This document shows positions 62,150 to 64,000 of a DNA stretch of 64,000 bases, one piece after another. The notes below the pieces were generated by a model that was not told the DNA's origin, did not search any database, and saw nothing but the letters and a program-made list of their open reading frames with translations. The stretch covers positions 248,001-312,000 of the forward strand of contig CAVSSP010000003.1 of NCBI GenBank assembly GCA_963730685.1, written 5' to 3'. The translations under genes and the position numbers were made by a program. The stretch's first letter is position 1. Each line of letters starts with the position of its first letter. This stretch comes from Bog-756 sp963730685. GTDB taxonomy: Bacteria; Actinomycetota; Acidimicrobiia; Acidimicrobiales; RAAP-2.

Positions 62150-64000
62150 ATGTCCCTCCCAGGGCCGAGCCAGCTCGGCAGAGGCGTCGTCGTCCGAGCC
62201 GGCGCCCGGCCCGACCGGGCGTGGGCATCCAGTCCGAGGATCGTGGTCGGCGACGCGGAGCTCGAGGACCCGTCGGCGGTCGTGGCCGAGCTCCACTCGC
62301 GATGGGCGTCCCGGTCACCGGTCGTGATCGAGCTGGCGGTAGACGCCGCCGACCTGCGGGCCGCGACGGTGTGCGATCTTCCCGTCCATCAGCTGGACCC
62401 GGCGTTCGAGTTCGCGCGGGACCGCCTGGCCTTCCTGGTGTGGGCCAATACCTACGACGCCCGCAGTGGCGAGGCCATCTGGTGGCACGGGCGCAAGGCG
62501 GCCCGGCGCTCGGCCGCCGACGGCGTGACCGAGGGAGGCGAGGCCGACATCGTGCGGGGCGACGGTACCCCGCTGTACATCGACGGCGGCCCCCCGGACC
62601 CACCCCCGCTCCCGTCCGGCGTGGGGGTGGTCCATCGGTGGAGCGCCGAGGCGGGCGTCCTGGCCCCGGCACGCCATGCGCCGCCGACCGCCGACCTGGC
62701 CCCTGACCAGCTGTCGGCCGTGGCCCACGGCGGTGGCCCGGCCCGGGTGATCGCTCCGGCGGGTTCGGGGAAGACGCGGGTGTTGACCGAGCGCCTGCGG
62801 CACCTCGTCGTGGACCGTGGCGCCCACCCGGGCACCGTGACGGCACTGGCCTACAACGCCAAGGCGGCCGATCAGATGCGGGCGCGGTGTGCCGACTTCG
62901 TGACTCCCGGCGGCCCCCACATCCGGACCCTCAACAGCATCGGCCTCCAGATCTGCAACGGCTCCGACGTCGGGGGTCGGATGCGGGTGCTCGAGGAGAT
63001 GGAGGTGCGCGACGTGATCCAGACGCTGTTCGGCGTCCGTCGCCAGGCGAACACCGACACCGTCGCCCCCTACATCGCCGCGCTCACGCGCGATCCGGCT
63101 CGGGCTCGAGTCCCCCGGATCGGCCGAGGAGGCGTTCCCCGACGCGGTGGGCGTGGCAGAGGGATTCGAAGGCTACCGTGCCGCCCTCGTCGAGAGGGGT
63201 GCGGTCGACTACGACGAGCAGATCTACCGATCCATCGAGATCCTGTTGACCTCGCCCGAGGCCCGGGCGGACGCCCGGTCCCGCTGCCGCCGCCTGCTCG
63301 TCGACGAATTCCAGGATCTCAATCCGGCCCACCTCCTGTTGATCCGCCTCCTGGCGGCGCCGGGCTACGACTGCTTCGGTGTCGGCGATGACGACCAGGT
63401 GATCTACGGGTACTCGGGCGCCACCCCCGAGTACCTGATCGACTTCTCCCGCTACTTTCCCGGGGCCGGCCACCATCCGCTGGAGATCAACTACCGGTGC
63501 GCCCCCGCCATCGTCGACGCCACCCGCCACCTCCTGTCGTACAACCGGCGACGCCTGGACAAGGTCATCCGCACGCCGGAGGGAAGCGCCGACGGCCCTC
63601 CAGCCGCAGACGGGCCACTGGCCGGATCCGGTCCGGTCGCCGTGCGCGCCGTGCCCGCCGAGGAGCTCGCCGGTCTGGCGGTGGGGATCATCGACGCGTG
63701 GACGGTGGCCGGCGTCCCACCTTCGGAGATCGCCGTGCTGGCCCGGGTCAACTCCACGCTGCTGCCCGTCCAGGTGGCCTGCGCCGAGGCCGGAGTGGCC
63801 TGCAGCAGCCCACTCGACACCAAGGTGCTCCGCCGAACCGGCATCCGCACCGCCTTCGCCTACCTCCGGATCGGCACCGATCCGGGCCGCATCCGTGTCG
63901 AGGACATCAACGAGACCATCCGGCGACCGTCCCGCGGCATCGCCCCGATGGTGGGAGACATGCTCACCAAGGGGCGGACCACATCGGTCGCCGGCATCCG
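62150..64000 (+). CDS. UvrD/Rep-family DNA helicase, frameshifted, 3' end outside window
   Basis: Superfamily-1A 3'-5' helicase, about 617 residues visible. An N-terminal extension of about 190 residues (LAFLVWANTYDARSGEAIWW, DGTPLYIDGG) precedes the core. Core motifs are LAPDQLSAV (Q motif-like), Walker A IAPAGSGKTRVL, Ia ALAYNAKAADQMRAR, Walker B LLVDEFQDLN, GVGDDDQVIYGYSGATPEYL and the motif IV-like LEINYRCAPAIVDATRHL. The frame breaks near 63086-63092: APYIAALT is in one frame and AIRLGLESPGSAEEAFPD in the next. One base less (or one cg more) restores it. The C-terminal motifs V and VI lie beyond the window. It probably acts in repair or recombination; no nuclease domain is visible in this part. 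Confidence 0.87.

Overview
The window is a very GC-rich chromosomal segment, densely packed with genes. Codon use, frequent GTG/TTG starts, GTGA/ATGA start-stop overlaps and TANNNT boxes 6-7 nt before start codons suggest an Actinomycetota bacterium. The gene content (two WS/DGAT acyltransferases, a DUF222-HNH protein, a TIGR03085-type protein, many orphan oxidoreductases and amidohydrolases) would fit an environmental lineage such as Acidimicrobiia, but that placement is inference. I saw no rRNA, tRNA, CRISPR array, insertion sequence or phage gene.

Layout. 0-6.5 kb: pirin C-terminus, a LytR-CpsA-Psr cell-wall ligase, a Baeyer-Villiger-type flavin monooxygenase, an APC-family permease and an unknown gene. 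6.6-9.5 kb: a complete polar amino-acid ABC importer. 9.5-15.6 kb: a 17-bp tandem repeat, a LigB-type dioxygenase, an MFS exporter fused to a winged helix, a TetR/beta-propeller pair and a DinB-like protein. 15.8-19.3 kb: a split cytochrome b module with a 62-residue membrane protein, downstream of a metallo-beta-lactamase/rhodanese protein. 19.4-27 kb: a secreted GDSL hydrolase, DUF2252, two WS/DGATs and a coupled acyl-CoA ligase. 27-32.5 kb: the agmatine deiminase / N-carbamoylputrescine amidase pair, a GH4 glycosidase divergent from a BadF-type kinase, and an aldo/keto reductase. 32.9-37.4 kb: a large membrane protein, a DUF222-HNH protein and a TetR-like regulator. 37.5-41.8 kb: a likely catabolic cluster (acetoacetate decarboxylase family, two amidohydrolases, SDR). 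42-46.6 kb: a diguanylate cyclase, a secreted CocE-type hydrolase and a TIGR03085-like protein. 46.6-49.5 kb: three alpha-beta-barrel-like proteins and a SnoaL-like protein. 49.7-58.2 kb: phosphoesterase, cNMP-domain protein, aldehyde dehydrogenase, GNAT, alpha/beta hydrolase, choloylglycine hydrolase, FUSC transporter and PAP2 phosphatase. 58.3-64 kb: a secreted beta-helix protein, a limonene-epoxide-hydrolase-like protein, a CrtI-like oxidoreductase, a DUF2510-like protein and a UvrD-type helicase that runs off the end.

A striking property is that ten otherwise well-conserved genes are broken by about eleven single-base (or, in one case, possibly 4-bp) indels. Most are insertions, and six lie in the last 8 kb. 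Both halves of each protein remain conserved, so consensus sequencing errors are more likely than decay; these genes are annotated as single CDSs with the break stated. The most interesting biology is the cytochrome b module without a visible PEWY motif or adjacent Rieske/cytochrome c genes, and the 37.5-41.8 kb cluster, where a 36-bp palindrome sits between a divergent regulator and the first enzyme gene.
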